Shown: positions 34,556 through 43,679 of the stretch, piece after piece
Layout: each line of letters starts with the position of its first letter
Position numbering within the stretch: position 1 is the stretch's first letter
Assembly: GCA_903903975.1 (NCBI GenBank)
Contig: CAIVAS010000223.1
Coordinates: forward strand, 1 to 51,292
Direction: 5' to 3'
Source of the DNA: an uncultured Burkholderiales bacterium
Lineage (GTDB): Bacteria > Pseudomonadota > Gammaproteobacteria > Burkholderiales > Burkholderiaceae_E
DNA length: 51,292 bases
Notes under the pieces: generated by a model
Databases searched by the model: none
Told to the model about the DNA's origin: nothing
What the model saw: the letters and a program-made list of their open reading frames with translations, nothing else
Position numbers and translations under genes: made by a program

Positions 34556-35848
34556 TCAGCCGCTTCGGTCTTGATTCGGATCGGTATGCTCGAGTTCGAG
34601 CGAGGCCGCGAGCAGCGCCAGCCGCGCCACCACGCCATAGGCATAGAAACGGTTGGGCGGGCAATCGACGGTCGCACCGGCATCGGGCTGGTTGCAGGGC
34701 GCGGCAAACGGCAGCGGCACGAAGTGAGCACCCGGCGCATTCAGGTTTTCATCGCGGCCACGCTCGGCATTGACCCGATAGAAGCCACCCACGACATACC
34801 GGTCGACCATATAGACCACCGGCTCGGCAACGCCATTTTCGACGGTCTCGATCGTGGGCACGCCTTCCTGGATGATGACCTCGCTCACCGCCAGACCCTC
34901 TTTGACCACCGCCATCTTGTTGCGCTGGCGGCGATTGAGGTTCTGGACTTCGGAGGCATCCTTGACCGTCATGACGCCCATTCCATAGGTACCGGCATCC
35001 GCCTTGACGATCACGAAGGGCGTGGCGTCGATCTGATATTCCTTGTACTTCGCCCGGATCCGCTGCAGCGTGACATCGACCTGCTCGGCCAGTTGGGCTT
35101 CGCCCTCGCGGGCATGGAAATCGAGACCCGAGCTGCCCGAAAAATAAGGATTTACCAGCCAGGGATCAACATCGAGCATGGCACCGAAGTCGCGGGCAAC
35201 TTCATCGTAGGCCGCAAAATGCTTGGTCTTGCGCCGCACCGCCCAGCCGGCGTGCAGCGGGGGCAACAGGATCTGGCTTTGCAACCCGCCGAGAATGTCC
35301 GGAATGCCCGCGGACAGATCGTTATTGAGCAGAATGGCGCAGGGATCGAAATCTTTCAGACCGACCCGGCCATCACGGCGTACCAGCGGCTCGACCGTGA
35401 GCGACTGGCCATCGGGCAGTTCCAGGCGCATCGGCTCGAGCACGTCCGGATTGAGCGACCCCAGCCTCACCGTCAGGCCGGTCTGACGCAGCAAAGTCTG
35501 GATGCGAAGAACATTCTGCAGGTAGAAGGTATTGCGGGTGTGGTTCTCGGGGATCAGCAGCAGATTGCTCGCGTCGGGGCAGTATTTCTCGATCGCCGAC
35601 GTCGCTGCCTGCACTGCCAGCGGCAGGGCTTCAGCCGACAGGTTGTTGAAGCCGCCCGGATAGAGGTTGGTATCGACCGGCGCCAGCTTGAAGCCGGCAT
35701 TGCGCAGGTCGACCGAGCCATAGAAGGGCGGCGTGTGCTCCTGCCACTGCAGACGAAACCACCGCTCGATGCGAGGCGTTGCATCGAGAAGCTTGCGCTC
35801 GAGCTCGAGCAGCGGGCCGGTCAGGGAGGTGATGAAATGAGGAACCAT
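34556..35848 (-). CDS. gshA: Glutamate-cysteine ligase (proteobacterial gshA_ferroox type)
   Basis: 430-residue ligase making gamma-glutamylcysteine. It belongs to the distinct family common in Beta- and acidophilic proteobacteria, not to enteric GshA: PVDTNLYPGGFNNLS, LLIPENHTRNTFYLQNV, ILLNNDLSAGIPDIL, VNPYFSGSSGLDFHAREGE and VKADAGTYGMGVMTV. The start at 35848 (MVPHFITSLTGPLLELE) was chosen: an AAGG lies upstream and it matches the usual family start, whereas ATG 35878 has no ribosome-binding site and overlaps a TACAAT hexamer that could be a -10 element. It precedes gshB by 39 bp. Confidence 0.92.
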   Translation of the reverse strand: MVPHFITSLTGPLLELERKLLDATPRIERWFRLQWQEHTPPFYGSVDLRNAGFKLAPVDTNLYPGGFNNLSAEALPLAVQAATSAIEKYCPDASNLLLIPENHTRNTFYLQNVLRIQTLLRQTGLTVRLGSLNPDVLEPMRLELPDGQSLTVEPLVRRDGRVGLKDFDPCAILLNNDLSAGIPDILGGLQSQILLPPLHAGWAVRRKTKHFAAYDEVARDFGAMLDVDPWLVNPYFSGSSGLDFHAREGEAQLAEQVDVTLQRIRAKYKEYQIDATPFVIVKADAGTYGMGVMTVKDASEVQNLNRRQRNKMAVVKEGLAVSEVIIQEGVPTIETVENGVAEPVVYMVDRYVVGGFYRVNAERGRDENLNAPGAHFVPLPFAAPCNQPDAGATVDCPPNRFYAYGVVARLALLAASLELEHTDPNQDRSG

Positions 35849-35919
35849 CAGGGGAGACGCCTTCTTGCGGGGGGCCATTGTAGCGCCGGGGCGCCCGATC
35901 GGCTTCGACCCTTTTCCGG

Positions 35920-36780
35920 TCAGCGAAACACCACGGTGCGACTGCCATTGAGCATCACGCGGTCCTCCAGGTGATAGCGCAGCGCTCTGGCCAGCACGGC
36001 TCTTTCGACGTCGCGACCGTAGCGGATGAGATCGTCAACCGTATCGTTGTGCTCAACCCTGACCACGTCCTGCTCGATGATCGGCCCTTCATCGAGATCC
36101 TCGGTGACATAGTGGCTGGTGGCGCCGATCAGCTTGACGCCGCGCTCGAACGCCCGGTGATAGGGCTTGGCACCGATGAATGACGGCAGAAAACTGTGGT
36201 GGATGTTGATGATTCGCCCTGGATAGCGGGCGCACAGATCGGGCGGCAGGATCTGCATGTAGCGGGCAAGCACGATCGTGTCGACCTGATTGTCCTCGAG
36301 CAGTCGGGTCAAGCGATCGAATGCCGCTGCCTTATCGTCGGGCGAGACCGGCACGCAGTGAAAGGGCACGCGATGGACTTCGACGTCGCCGCGCAGATCG
36401 TCGTGATTTGAAATCACGCAAGGGATATCGCAGGGCAGCTCGCCGGCGCGCCAACGATAGAGCAGGTCAACCAGACAATGGTCGAGGCGACTGGCCAGCA
36501 GCGCGACCCGGCGCGGTTTGGCCGAATCGGACAGGCGCCAGCGCATGTCGAGGCCTTGCGCGAGTGGCCCGAATCCGGCTGAAAAATCGTCGATGCCCTT
36601 GGGTAAGGAATCGGCCAGGATCGCGTTGCGCATGAAGAAGCGCTGCGTGTCTCGATCGGCGTGATGGTTGGCTTCGAGGATCCAGCCTCCGCGTTCGGCA
36701 ATGAAGCGGGAGACGTCAGCAACGATGCCCACGCGGTCAGGGCAATCGATGGTCAGGGTGTAGTGGCGTTCGGAAATCAT
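35920..36780 (-). CDS. purU: Formyltetrahydrofolate deformylase
   Basis: 286-residue enzyme hydrolysing 10-formyl-THF to formate and THF, balancing one-carbon pools. Seen: an N-terminal ACT domain (MISERHYTLTIDCPDRVGIVADVSRFI), then the formyltransferase-like domain with VISNHDDL, NIHHSFLPSFIGAKPYHRA and SHYVTEDLDEGPIIEQD, which include the catalytic Asn/His/Asp positions. Length is normal. It precedes gshA by about 70 bp with no clear terminator and could be co-transcribed. Function fits the methionine and folate genes in the region. Confidence 0.95.
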   Translation of the reverse strand: MISERHYTLTIDCPDRVGIVADVSRFIAERGGWILEANHHADRDTQRFFMRNAILADSLPKGIDDFSAGFGPLAQGLDMRWRLSDSAKPRRVALLASRLDHCLVDLLYRWRAGELPCDIPCVISNHDDLRGDVEVHRVPFHCVPVSPDDKAAAFDRLTRLLEDNQVDTIVLARYMQILPPDLCARYPGRIINIHHSFLPSFIGAKPYHRAFERGVKLIGATSHYVTEDLDEGPIIEQDVVRVEHNDTVDDLIRYGRDVERAVLARALRYHLEDRVMLNGSRTVVFR

Positions 36781-36816
36781 TCCGAATTATCGCAGAGCCT
36801 GCGTGGATCACTGATG

Positions 36817-36849
36817 AAAAAAAACCGCGCCAGGCGAACCTGACGCGGT
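36817..36849 (-). terminator. Rho-independent terminator of torF-glnK-amtB
   Basis: On the minus strand ACCGCGTCAGG, loop TTCG and CCTGGCGCGGT form a long GC-rich stem with one mismatch, followed by a run of eight T (36824-36817). A textbook intrinsic terminator 40 bp after the amtB stop. Confidence 0.92.
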
Positions 36850-36889
36850 GTGAGACCTGAGCTCCCGGGAGATGAGGAGGAGAAGCAGC

Positions 36890-38482
36890 TCAGGAGTGGT
36901 ACGCGGTCTCGCCGTGCGAGCTGATGTCGAGGCCTTCGCGCTCTTCATCTTCGGCCACCCGCAGACCGACGACCATGTCGACAATCTTGTAGGCGATGAA
37001 GGAAACGACACCCGACCACACCAGCGTGGTCATCACAGCCTGCAACTGGATCCAGACCTGGCTGCCGATCGAATACTCGGCGCCTGCGGCGTTGGCAACA
37101 TAGTCATAGATGCCCGTGCCGCCGAGCGACGGTGCTGCAAAAACACCGGTAAGCAGCGCACCCAGGATGCCGCCGACGCCATGCACGCCGAAGACGTCGA
37201 GGGAGTCATCGGCGCCCAGCAGGCGCTTCAGACCATTGACGCCCCACAGGCAGATGAAGCCTGCAGCCAGACCAATGACGATCGCACCCATCGGGCCGAC
37301 GAAGCCGCAAGCCGGGGTGATAGCCACCAGACCGGCAACCGCACCCGAGGCAGCGCCCAGACCCGAAGGCTTGCCCTTGCTCATCCACTCGGCAAACGAC
37401 CAGGCCACGGTGGCTGCGGCAGTTGCCACGAAGGTGTTGACGAATGCCAGAGCCGCCACGCCATTGGCTTCGAGATTGGAGCCGACGTTAAAGCCGAACC
37501 AGCCCACCCACAGCAGCGCTGCACCGACCATCGTGAAGGCGAGCGAGTGAGGCGCCATGCTTTCGCGACCCAATCCAACGCGTTTGCCAAGCATGTAGGC
37601 ACCCACCAGACCAGCGATACCGGCGTTGATGTGCACGACGGTGCCGCCTGCGAAATCGAGTGCGCCCTTGGCCCACAGGAAGCCTGCACCGGCGGTCACA
37701 GCCTCAAGCGTCTTGGCATCGGTGATCGCATCCGGGCCGTCCCAGTACCAGACCATATGGGCGATCGGAATGTAGGAGAAGGTGAACCACAGCACGCAGA
37801 ACAGCAGCACAGCCGAGAACTTGATGCGCTCGGCGAAGGCACCGATGATCAGCGCCGGCGTGATGGCCGCAAAGGTGCACTGGAAGGCAATGAAGATGTA
37901 CTCAGGGATATAGACGCCCTTGCTGAAAGTGGCGGCCACCGAGTCAGGCGTGACCCCCTTCAGGAACAGCTTGTCGAAGCTGCCGAAGAAGGTGCCCGCG
38001 CCACCAAAGGTGAGCGCATAGCCATAAATGACCCAGAGCACGGTGATGACCGAAAAGACCATGGTCACCTGCATCAGGATCGACAGGAGGTTCTTCGAGC
38101 GGACCAAGCCGCCGTAAAAGAGCGCCAGACCCGGAATGGTCATCATGATCACCAACACGGTGGCCACAATCATCCAGGCGGTGTCGCCCTTGTTGGGCAC
38201 GGGCGGAGCGGCAGCGGCGGCCGGTGCGTCTGCCGGTGCGGCCGCTTCTTTCTTGGCGTCGGTGACAGCGGCTGCAGCTGGTGCAGCCTCTTCTTTCTTG
38301 GCCTCGGCCGGTGCGTCGTCTTTCTTGGCTTCGGTCGTGGCTGCCTGGGCAAGCAGGACAGTGGCGGCCTTGGCCGTGGGAGCGACCTCGGTCGCGGGAG
38401 CGCCGGTGCCGGCAAAAGCGCCGGTCCATGGCGCGAGGCCCAGCGCGGCAATCAGCGCGAGCGATCGTGCAAAGCGGTTCAT
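36890..38482 (-). CDS. amtB: Ammonium transporter AmtB with Ala/Lys-rich N-terminal extension
   Basis: 530 residues, about 100 longer than enteric AmtB. A signal peptide (MNRFARSLALIAALGLAP) is followed by a roughly 75-residue Ala/Lys/Glu/Pro region with repeated AEAKK/DAKKE units, then the 11-helix channel from NKGDTAWMIVATVLVIMM. Pore features include GGTVVHINAGIAGLVGAY and DVFGVHGVGGILGALLTG (the two His). The C-terminal tail EREGLDISSHGETAYHS is the conserved GlnK-binding region. It conducts ammonium across the inner membrane and is blocked by unmodified PII. It follows glnK by 30 bp. The extension should sit in the periplasm. Confidence 0.94.
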   Translation of the reverse strand: MNRFARSLALIAALGLAPWTGAFAGTGAPATEVAPTAKAATVLLAQAATTEAKKDDAPAEAKKEEAAPAAAAVTDAKKEAAAPADAPAAAAAPPVPNKGDTAWMIVATVLVIMMTIPGLALFYGGLVRSKNLLSILMQVTMVFSVITVLWVIYGYALTFGGAGTFFGSFDKLFLKGVTPDSVAATFSKGVYIPEYIFIAFQCTFAAITPALIIGAFAERIKFSAVLLFCVLWFTFSYIPIAHMVWYWDGPDAITDAKTLEAVTAGAGFLWAKGALDFAGGTVVHINAGIAGLVGAYMLGKRVGLGRESMAPHSLAFTMVGAALLWVGWFGFNVGSNLEANGVAALAFVNTFVATAAATVAWSFAEWMSKGKPSGLGAASGAVAGLVAITPACGFVGPMGAIVIGLAAGFICLWGVNGLKRLLGADDSLDVFGVHGVGGILGALLTGVFAAPSLGGTGIYDYVANAAGAEYSIGSQVWIQLQAVMTTLVWSGVVSFIAYKIVDMVVGLRVAEDEEREGLDISSHGETAYHS

Positions 38483-38512
38483 GGTGGAGTCCTCAGTTTT
38501 CGTAATCAGGGT

Positions 38513-38895
<383 letters not shown>

Positions 38896-38902
38896 GGCCG
38901 GA

Positions 38903-39703
38903 TCAGAAGGCCTTGCTGATGGAAAGAACGGCCGTGTTGTTGCCAACGAACTTGGTGGCGCCCGAACCTTCGTAGTAGGTCCAGTAGTCTTTCTTGGCGT
39001 TGGTGCCGATCCATGCTGCACCGAGGATCCAGCCGGTGTAGTCATAGGTCACGCCGAGCTTGTAGTCGACGTAGTTGTAGTTGGAGTAGCTCTTGACGTT
39101 CTGGTAGCCGACATGAGCCACCAGGCTGGTCTTGGCGGCGATCTCGGTGGAGTAACCGAGGTCGAGGTAATAGGAGCCTTTCGAGCCGCCGTTGGGCGCA
39201 TAGCCGGTGGTGCTGTTGACGCCGAAGTAGTCGGTGGCGGTGAACGACGCCTTGGCGGTCAGCGGACCGAAGGTGCTGCCGACATAGAGCTCGAAGTTAT
39301 TGAAGGTCGGCTTGCCGCCGCTGGCGACGTTGTAATACGAGCCCGGGTAGTAGTAGTACAGGCCGCCGAGATCGAGCGTAACGGCGTCAGACAACGGGAT
39401 CTTGAAACCGCCGTAGAAATCCATCTCGAGGCTGGCGCCATTGGGGTACTGGTTGCCCGAAACACTCGAGTTCCAGTTGCCCAGATAAAAGCCGCTCTCA
39501 TGCGCGTAGTCGAGACCGCCCTGAACCGCCGGCAGCCTGTAGCTTTGCGAGATGCCACGGAACCGGTAGTCAGAGACAATCGCGAGATTGCCGGCTAACG
39601 GGCTTGCGGTTGTAGAGGCCGCCTCGCTGTCCTTAGTTTGGGCATTCGAATGCAGCGGGGTGATTGCAGCCAGGATGGCCAGAGCAAGCAGCGACTTTTT
39701 CAT
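38903..39703 (-). CDS. TorF-family putative outer-membrane porin (TIGR02001)
   Basis: 266-residue outer-membrane protein. ATG 39703 has GGAGA four bases upstream and begins a clear signal peptide, MKKSLLALAILAAITPL to NAQT. The mature part shows the family's opening SDYRFRGISQSYRLPAVQGGLDYAHESGFYLGNW and alternating aromatic beta-strand segments (GGLYYYYPGSYYN, GSYYLDLGYSTEIA), ending in a terminal Phe typical of porins. It is the first gene after a sigma-54 promoter and precedes glnK-amtB, so it is likely induced by nitrogen limitation and may admit a nitrogen compound. Substrate unproven. Confidence 0.88.
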   Translation of the reverse strand: MKKSLLALAILAAITPLHSNAQTKDSEAASTTASPLAGNLAIVSDYRFRGISQSYRLPAVQGGLDYAHESGFYLGNWNSSVSGNQYPNGASLEMDFYGGFKIPLSDAVTLDLGGLYYYYPGSYYNVASGGKPTFNNFELYVGSTFGPLTAKASFTATDYFGVNSTTGYAPNGGSKGSYYLDLGYSTEIAAKTSLVAHVGYQNVKSYSNYNYVDYKLGVTYDYTGWILGAAWIGTNAKKDYWTYYEGSGATKFVGNNTAVLSISKAF

Positions 39704-39827
39704 GGGATCTCCGAGATAAATAACAGGGCTTTCAAAATGCGGGTCAGAAGCCAGGCGACCTGGGCTAGCAGACACCTCCGAAAATTCACTTCGCAGTCAA
39801 CTTGATGATTGCGAGTTGGTTCAATAT

Positions 39828-39843
39828 TGCAAGCAACGTGCCA
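39828..39843 (-). promoter_or_regulatory. Sigma-54 (RpoN) promoter of torF-glnK-amtB
   Basis: On the minus strand TGGCACGTTGCTTGCA matches the -24/-12 consensus TGGCAC-N5-TTGCA exactly. Transcription would start near 39816, giving a leader of about 115 bases. The 356-bp space between torF and ubiK holds this, two NtrC-like sites and the ubiK promoter. Confidence 0.88.
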
Positions 39844-39852
39844 CCTTGTTTT

Positions 39853-39869
39853 TGCACCAATCTCGGTCG
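39853..39869 (-). promoter_or_regulatory. NtrC-like binding site, proximal
   Basis: TGCACCAATCTCGGTCG resembles the NtrC dyad TGCACC-N5-GGTGCA with an intact left half and a degraded right half. It lies close upstream of the sigma-54 promoter, nearer than is typical for enhancers. Confidence 0.45.
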
Positions 39870-39892
39870 TTTTAACCGCATTGTTCTGTTTC

Positions 39893-39909
39893 TGCACCAT
39901 CGTCGAGCG
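39893..39909 (-). promoter_or_regulatory. NtrC-like binding site, distal
   Basis: TGCACCATCGTCGAGCG has the same intact TGCACCA half, 40 bp further from the promoter, a helical-phase spacing. A pair of NtrC sites upstream of a sigma-54 promoter is the usual arrangement for glnK-amtB. Confidence 0.45.
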
Positions 39910-40008
39910 CCAATCGAGTCTGAAGCGGGCCGCACCGAGAGCATGCCGACCGGGTTCGGGCGCTTCAACCAACGATGTGCTTAGGCCTTCAGACCTATCC
40001 CCTGGCCG

Positions 40009-40036
40009 TTGTCAGCCGATTCGTGCGTGCTAGAGT
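40009..40036 (+). promoter_or_regulatory. Sigma-70 promoter of ubiK
   Basis: TTGTCA (40009-40014), a 16-base spacer and TAGAGT (40031-40036), 24 bp before the ubiK start codon. Confidence 0.6.
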
Positions 40037-40059
40037 CGTCTGACTTCACGAGGCGACAC

Positions 40060-40308
40060 ATGGACAAACAGGCCTTCCTTCACGATTTTCAACAACGCAT
40101 CGCCGAACTCCTCAAATCGAGTCCGGCCGCTGATATCGAGCGCAACCTCAAGGCCATGCTCGCCCAGGGTTTCCAGAAAATGGATCTGGTCACTCGCGAG
40201 GAGTTCGAGATCCAGCTCGCGCTGGTCGAGCGTCTGCGCCAACGCCTTGATCTGCTCGAGGCGCGCCTCGACGCGCCGCCAGTCGATCAGTCGACATCCA
40301 GTCGCTGA
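40060..40308 (+). CDS. ubiK: Ubiquinone biosynthesis accessory factor UbiK
   Basis: 82-residue BMFP-family protein. ATG 40060 (MDKQAFLHDFQQRIAELL) has GAGG six bases upstream; the longer frame from 40009 includes promoter sequence. An amphipathic N-terminal helix, LEARL-ending coiled coil (about residues 48-75) and the block ADIERNLKAMLAQGFQKMDLVTREEFE are characteristic. UbiK binds UbiJ and assists aerobic ubiquinone synthesis in the cytosolic Ubi complex. comM follows after 57 bp. Confidence 0.88.
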   Translation: MDKQAFLHDFQQRIAELLKSSPAADIERNLKAMLAQGFQKMDLVTREEFEIQLALVERLRQRLDLLEARLDAPPVDQSTSSR

Positions 40309-40365
40309 GCAGCCGCCCCCAAAACCGCCGGCGCTCCAGTTCCCAGCGCCTCGCCCAGGGCAATC

Positions 40366-41883
40366 ATGTCGTTGGCGATCATTCGCAGCCGCGGTCTGGT
40401 CGGTGTCGAGGCACCGCCGGTCTCGGTTGAAGTCCACCTCGCCAACGGCTTGCCTGCCTTTCACATCGTCGGCCTGCCCGACGCCGAGGTTCGCGAAAGC
40501 CGAGAACGGGTGCGTGCCGCATTGCTGCAGGAGGGCTTCGAATTTCCCAACCGACGAATCACGGTCAATCTCGCCCCGGCTGATTTGCCAAAGGGGTCAG
40601 GCCGCTTCGATCTGCCGATCGCAATCGGCATCCTGAGCGCCAGCGCAGGCATCGCGCCTGCGGTGCTTGAACGGGTCGAACTGATGGGCGAACTCTCACT
40701 CACCGGCGAACTGCGTCCGATCCGTGGGGCGCTCGTGCTGGCCCTGGCCGTGCGCCGCGATCCAGCCTCGCGACTGCTGATCCTGCCGACAGCCAGTGCA
40801 AACGAAGCCGCGGTGGCTCGCTACCCCGGCACTCGCGCCGCTAATTCACTGCGTGAAGTCTGGCAAGCCCTGGTCGAGGGCGTGGCACTCCCATCACCCG
40901 CAGCACCTGCGTCTGCGCCGTCCCCGCATCGCCTGAGCGCAGCGCCAGACCTCGCTCAAGTCAGGGGACAAGCCGGTGCCCGACGGGCACTCGAAATCGC
41001 GGCCGCTGGCGGCCACAGCCTGCTGTTCATCGGGCCGCCCGGCACCGGCAAGACCATGCTGGCGCAGCGTCTGCCGGGTCTGCTGCCACCGATGACCGAC
41101 TTGGAGGCACTCGAATCGGCAGCGATTCTGTCGCTGTCGGGATCCGGCTTTCGGGCGGGCGACTGGGGCCTGCGCCCCTTCCGATCGCCCCATCACACGG
41201 TATCGGGTGCAGCGCTGGTGGGCGGCGGCTCGGTGCCGCGCCCGGGCGAAGCCTCGCTCGCCCACTGCGGCGTGCTGTTTCTCGATGAACTCGGCGAATT
41301 CCGACGCGATGTGCTCGAGACCCTGCGCGAGCCGCTTGAAAGCGGGCGGGTCTCGATTTCGCGGGCAGCCCGGCAGGCCGAGTTTCCGGCAGCCTTTCAA
41401 CTGATTGCCGCCATGAACCCCTGCCCCTGCGGCTATTCAGGCGATCCAAGCGGGCGCTGCCGCTGCCAACCCGACGACATCTCACGCTATCGCCATCGCC
41501 TGTCAGGGCCGCTGCTCGATCGCATCGATATGCATGTCGATGTACCGCCTGTGTCGCAGACCGAACTGCTGGCCAGTGCAGCCGGCGAGGCAAGCGCGCC
41601 GGTGCGCGAGCGGGTGGCTGACGCCCGAGACCGCGCCCTGGCACGCCAGAAGGTGCCCAACGCCGGCCTGAGCGCTGCCGACACCGAACGCCACTGCAAA
41701 GTGGACGATGCCGGCAGCAACCTGCTGGCAGCTGCCATCGAACGCCTCGGGCTCAGTGCCCGGGCATTGCCGCGACTGCTCAGGCTCGCCCGAACCATCG
41801 CCGATCTGGCGCAATCCGAACCGATCGCCGCACGGCATGTGGCCGAGGCTATCGGCTATCGCCGACTTGCCGGCGTAAAATGA
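40366..41883 (+). CDS. comM: YifB/ComM-family Mg-chelatase-like AAA+ ATPase
   Basis: 505-residue ATPase. N-terminal ChlI-like domain (VEVHLANGLPAFHIVGLPDAEVRESRERVRAAL), Walker A GPPGTGKTML, Walker B VLFLDELGEF, NPCPCGYSGDPSGRCRC with its Cys cluster, and a C-terminal Mg-chelatase subunit domain. ComM is a hexameric helicase promoting branch migration in natural transformation in Vibrio; homologues are widespread in non-competent species. It ends 16 bp before the FrnE-like gene, so the two may be co-transcribed. Confidence 0.93.
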   Translation: MSLAIIRSRGLVGVEAPPVSVEVHLANGLPAFHIVGLPDAEVRESRERVRAALLQEGFEFPNRRITVNLAPADLPKGSGRFDLPIAIGILSASAGIAPAVLERVELMGELSLTGELRPIRGALVLALAVRRDPASRLLILPTASANEAAVARYPGTRAANSLREVWQALVEGVALPSPAAPASAPSPHRLSAAPDLAQVRGQAGARRALEIAAAGGHSLLFIGPPGTGKTMLAQRLPGLLPPMTDLEALESAAILSLSGSGFRAGDWGLRPFRSPHHTVSGAALVGGGSVPRPGEASLAHCGVLFLDELGEFRRDVLETLREPLESGRVSISRAARQAEFPAAFQLIAAMNPCPCGYSGDPSGRCRCQPDDISRYRHRLSGPLLDRIDMHVDVPPVSQTELLASAAGEASAPVRERVADARDRALARQKVPNAGLSAADTERHCKVDDAGSNLLAAAIERLGLSARALPRLLRLARTIADLAQSEPIAARHVAEAIGYRRLAGVK

Positions 41884-41899
41884 GCCTAAGGAGGCCCCT

Positions 41900-42547
41900 A
41901 TGTCCGAACCCGAAACCATCGATGTCATCTCCGACGTCGTTTGCCCCTGGTGCTATATCGGCAAACGCCACCTCGAAGCCGCGCTGAACAAACTGCCGCT
42001 CGATGAGCGCCCGCTGGTCCGATGGCACCCCTTCCAGCTCAACCCTGATCTTCCGGCCGCCGGGGTCGATCGCCGCAGCTATCTGGAAGAAAAGTTTGGC
42101 GGTGCCGAGCGAGCCTCGACGATCTACGATCGTGTACGGGCGGCCGGACGCGAAGCGGGTCTGGCGCTCGATTTCGATCGCATCGAGCGTCAGCCCAACA
42201 CCCTCGACGCCCATCGCCTGATCGCCTGGGCGCAGGCCAGCGGGCGCGATGTCGAGCCACTGGTCGAAGCACTCTTCAAAGCCTATTTCGTCGAAGGCCG
42301 ATTCATCGGCGATCGGAAGGTGCTGGCCGACGTGGCTGGCGAGTCCGGCTTCGATGCCCAAGCCTCGCTCGAGATGCTCGAGGGTCAAACCGCCACGGCA
42401 GAAATCGCCGAGATGGATCTGCGCACACGCCAATCGGGTATCGGCGGCGTGCCCTTTTTTATCTTCAACGAGAAAATCGCGGTCTCGGGCGCGCAAGGAG
42501 CACCAGCACTGCTCGATGCCCTGGCGCAGTCCCGCCCCGCCAACTGA
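41900..42547 (+). CDS. DsbA-family oxidoreductase, FrnE type
   Basis: 215-residue cytoplasmic thioredoxin-fold protein without signal peptide. Seen: active site C15-P-W-C18 in ISDVVCPWCYIGKRHLEAAL, a helical insertion, and the cis-Pro loop GIGGVPFFIFNEKIAVSGAQ. These are the hallmarks of FrnE/2-hydroxychromene-2-carboxylate-isomerase-like DsbA proteins, which act as disulfide isomerases in the cytosol. AAGGAGG lies six bases before ATG 41900. The gene starts 16 bp after comM. Confidence 0.9.
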   Translation: MSEPETIDVISDVVCPWCYIGKRHLEAALNKLPLDERPLVRWHPFQLNPDLPAAGVDRRSYLEEKFGGAERASTIYDRVRAAGREAGLALDFDRIERQPNTLDAHRLIAWAQASGRDVEPLVEALFKAYFVEGRFIGDRKVLADVAGESGFDAQASLEMLEGQTATAEIAEMDLRTRQSGIGGVPFFIFNEKIAVSGAQGAPALLDALAQSRPAN

Positions 42548-42629
42548 GCTTGCGCTGGCCGACCATCCGGCGCGGGCTAGAATCGGTTTCCCCCACACAA
42601 TGAGACAGGCCCAAGGCCGTCCCCGAGAC

Positions 42630-43679
42630 ATGTCCCCAACACACTCCCAGCAAGCCGACGCAGGTCCCCTCGAGGGCATCCGGATCATCGAACTCCATGC
42701 CATCGGACCGGTGCCTTTCGCCGGCCAGTTGCTCCGCAGTCTGGGCGCAAACGTCTCGCGCATCTCGCCACCCTCCGACCCCGGTCTGGGCGTGGCCACC
42801 GACCCTCGGTTCGACCTCAGCAACTACGGCAAGACGCCGCTTTCAATCGACCTCAAGCGTCCTGACGGGCTAGCCGAAGCGCTGGCACTCATCGACAAGG
42901 CCGATGTGCTGCTCGAGGGCTTTCGCCCGGGCGTGCTCGAGCGTCTGGGCATGGCCCCGGCCGACCTGCTGGCACGCAACCCGCGTCTGGTGATCGGCCG
43001 GCTGTCAGGGTGGGGCAATGCCGGTGCACTGACCGAGCGGGCGGGCCACGACATCAATTACCTTGCCATGGCCGGGCTGCTCAATGCCATCGGCACCAAG
43101 GAAACACCTGTCGCACCGCTCAATGTGGTCGGCGACTACGGCGGTGGCGCCATGCATCTGGCGGTCGGCGTGCTGGCTCAGCTCGTGCGTCGCTCAATCG
43201 ACGGCCGCGGCGGTGCGGTGGTCTCGAGCATCCTGGCCGGATCGGTCGGCCTGTCGCCACTCTTTTTCGGCCTGATCGCCGCCGGCCGCTGGAGCGTCAA
43301 TCGCGCCGACAACATGCTCGACGGCGCCACACCCTACTACCGGGTCTACCCCACGTCCGACGGTCGCTTCGTGGCGGTGGGCGCCATCGAACCAAAGTTC
43401 TACCGCGAGCTTATCAAGGTCACGGGTCTCGAAGGCCAGATCGACCCCGCCCGCCAGAATGACCGCTCGACCTGGCCCGCGACCATTGCGCTTTTCGCGC
43501 AGCAATTTGCCAAACGGACCCGCGATGAGTGGGAAAAGGACGCCGAGAAGGTCGATGCCTGCCTGTCACCGGTCCTCGATTTCCTCGAAGCCGCAAAGCA
43601 TCCGCACAACCTGGCCAATGGCCTGTATACCCACGAGCCGTTCCCGCAGCCCGATCGGGTGCTGAACTTCAAGCATTGA
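42630..43679 (+). CDS. Alpha-methylacyl-CoA racemase-like family III CoA-transferase fold protein
   Basis: 349-residue protein. N-terminal GPLEGIRIIELHAIGPVPFAGQLLRSLGA and ERAGHDINYLAMAGLL, with the His-Asp pair of the racemase active site, identify the AMACR/MCR branch rather than a true transferase. AMACR epimerises 2-methylacyl-CoA so branched chains can enter beta-oxidation. ATG 42630 was chosen over ATG 42600; both lack a strong ribosome-binding site. A TAGAAT hexamer lies upstream. The following transporter's TTG start overlaps this stop (TTGA). Confidence 0.88.
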   Translation: MSPTHSQQADAGPLEGIRIIELHAIGPVPFAGQLLRSLGANVSRISPPSDPGLGVATDPRFDLSNYGKTPLSIDLKRPDGLAEALALIDKADVLLEGFRPGVLERLGMAPADLLARNPRLVIGRLSGWGNAGALTERAGHDINYLAMAGLLNAIGTKETPVAPLNVVGDYGGGAMHLAVGVLAQLVRRSIDGRGGAVVSSILAGSVGLSPLFFGLIAAGRWSVNRADNMLDGATPYYRVYPTSDGRFVAVGAIEPKFYRELIKVTGLEGQIDPARQNDRSTWPATIALFAQQFAKRTRDEWEKDAEKVDACLSPVLDFLEAAKHPHNLANGLYTHEPFPQPDRVLNFKH

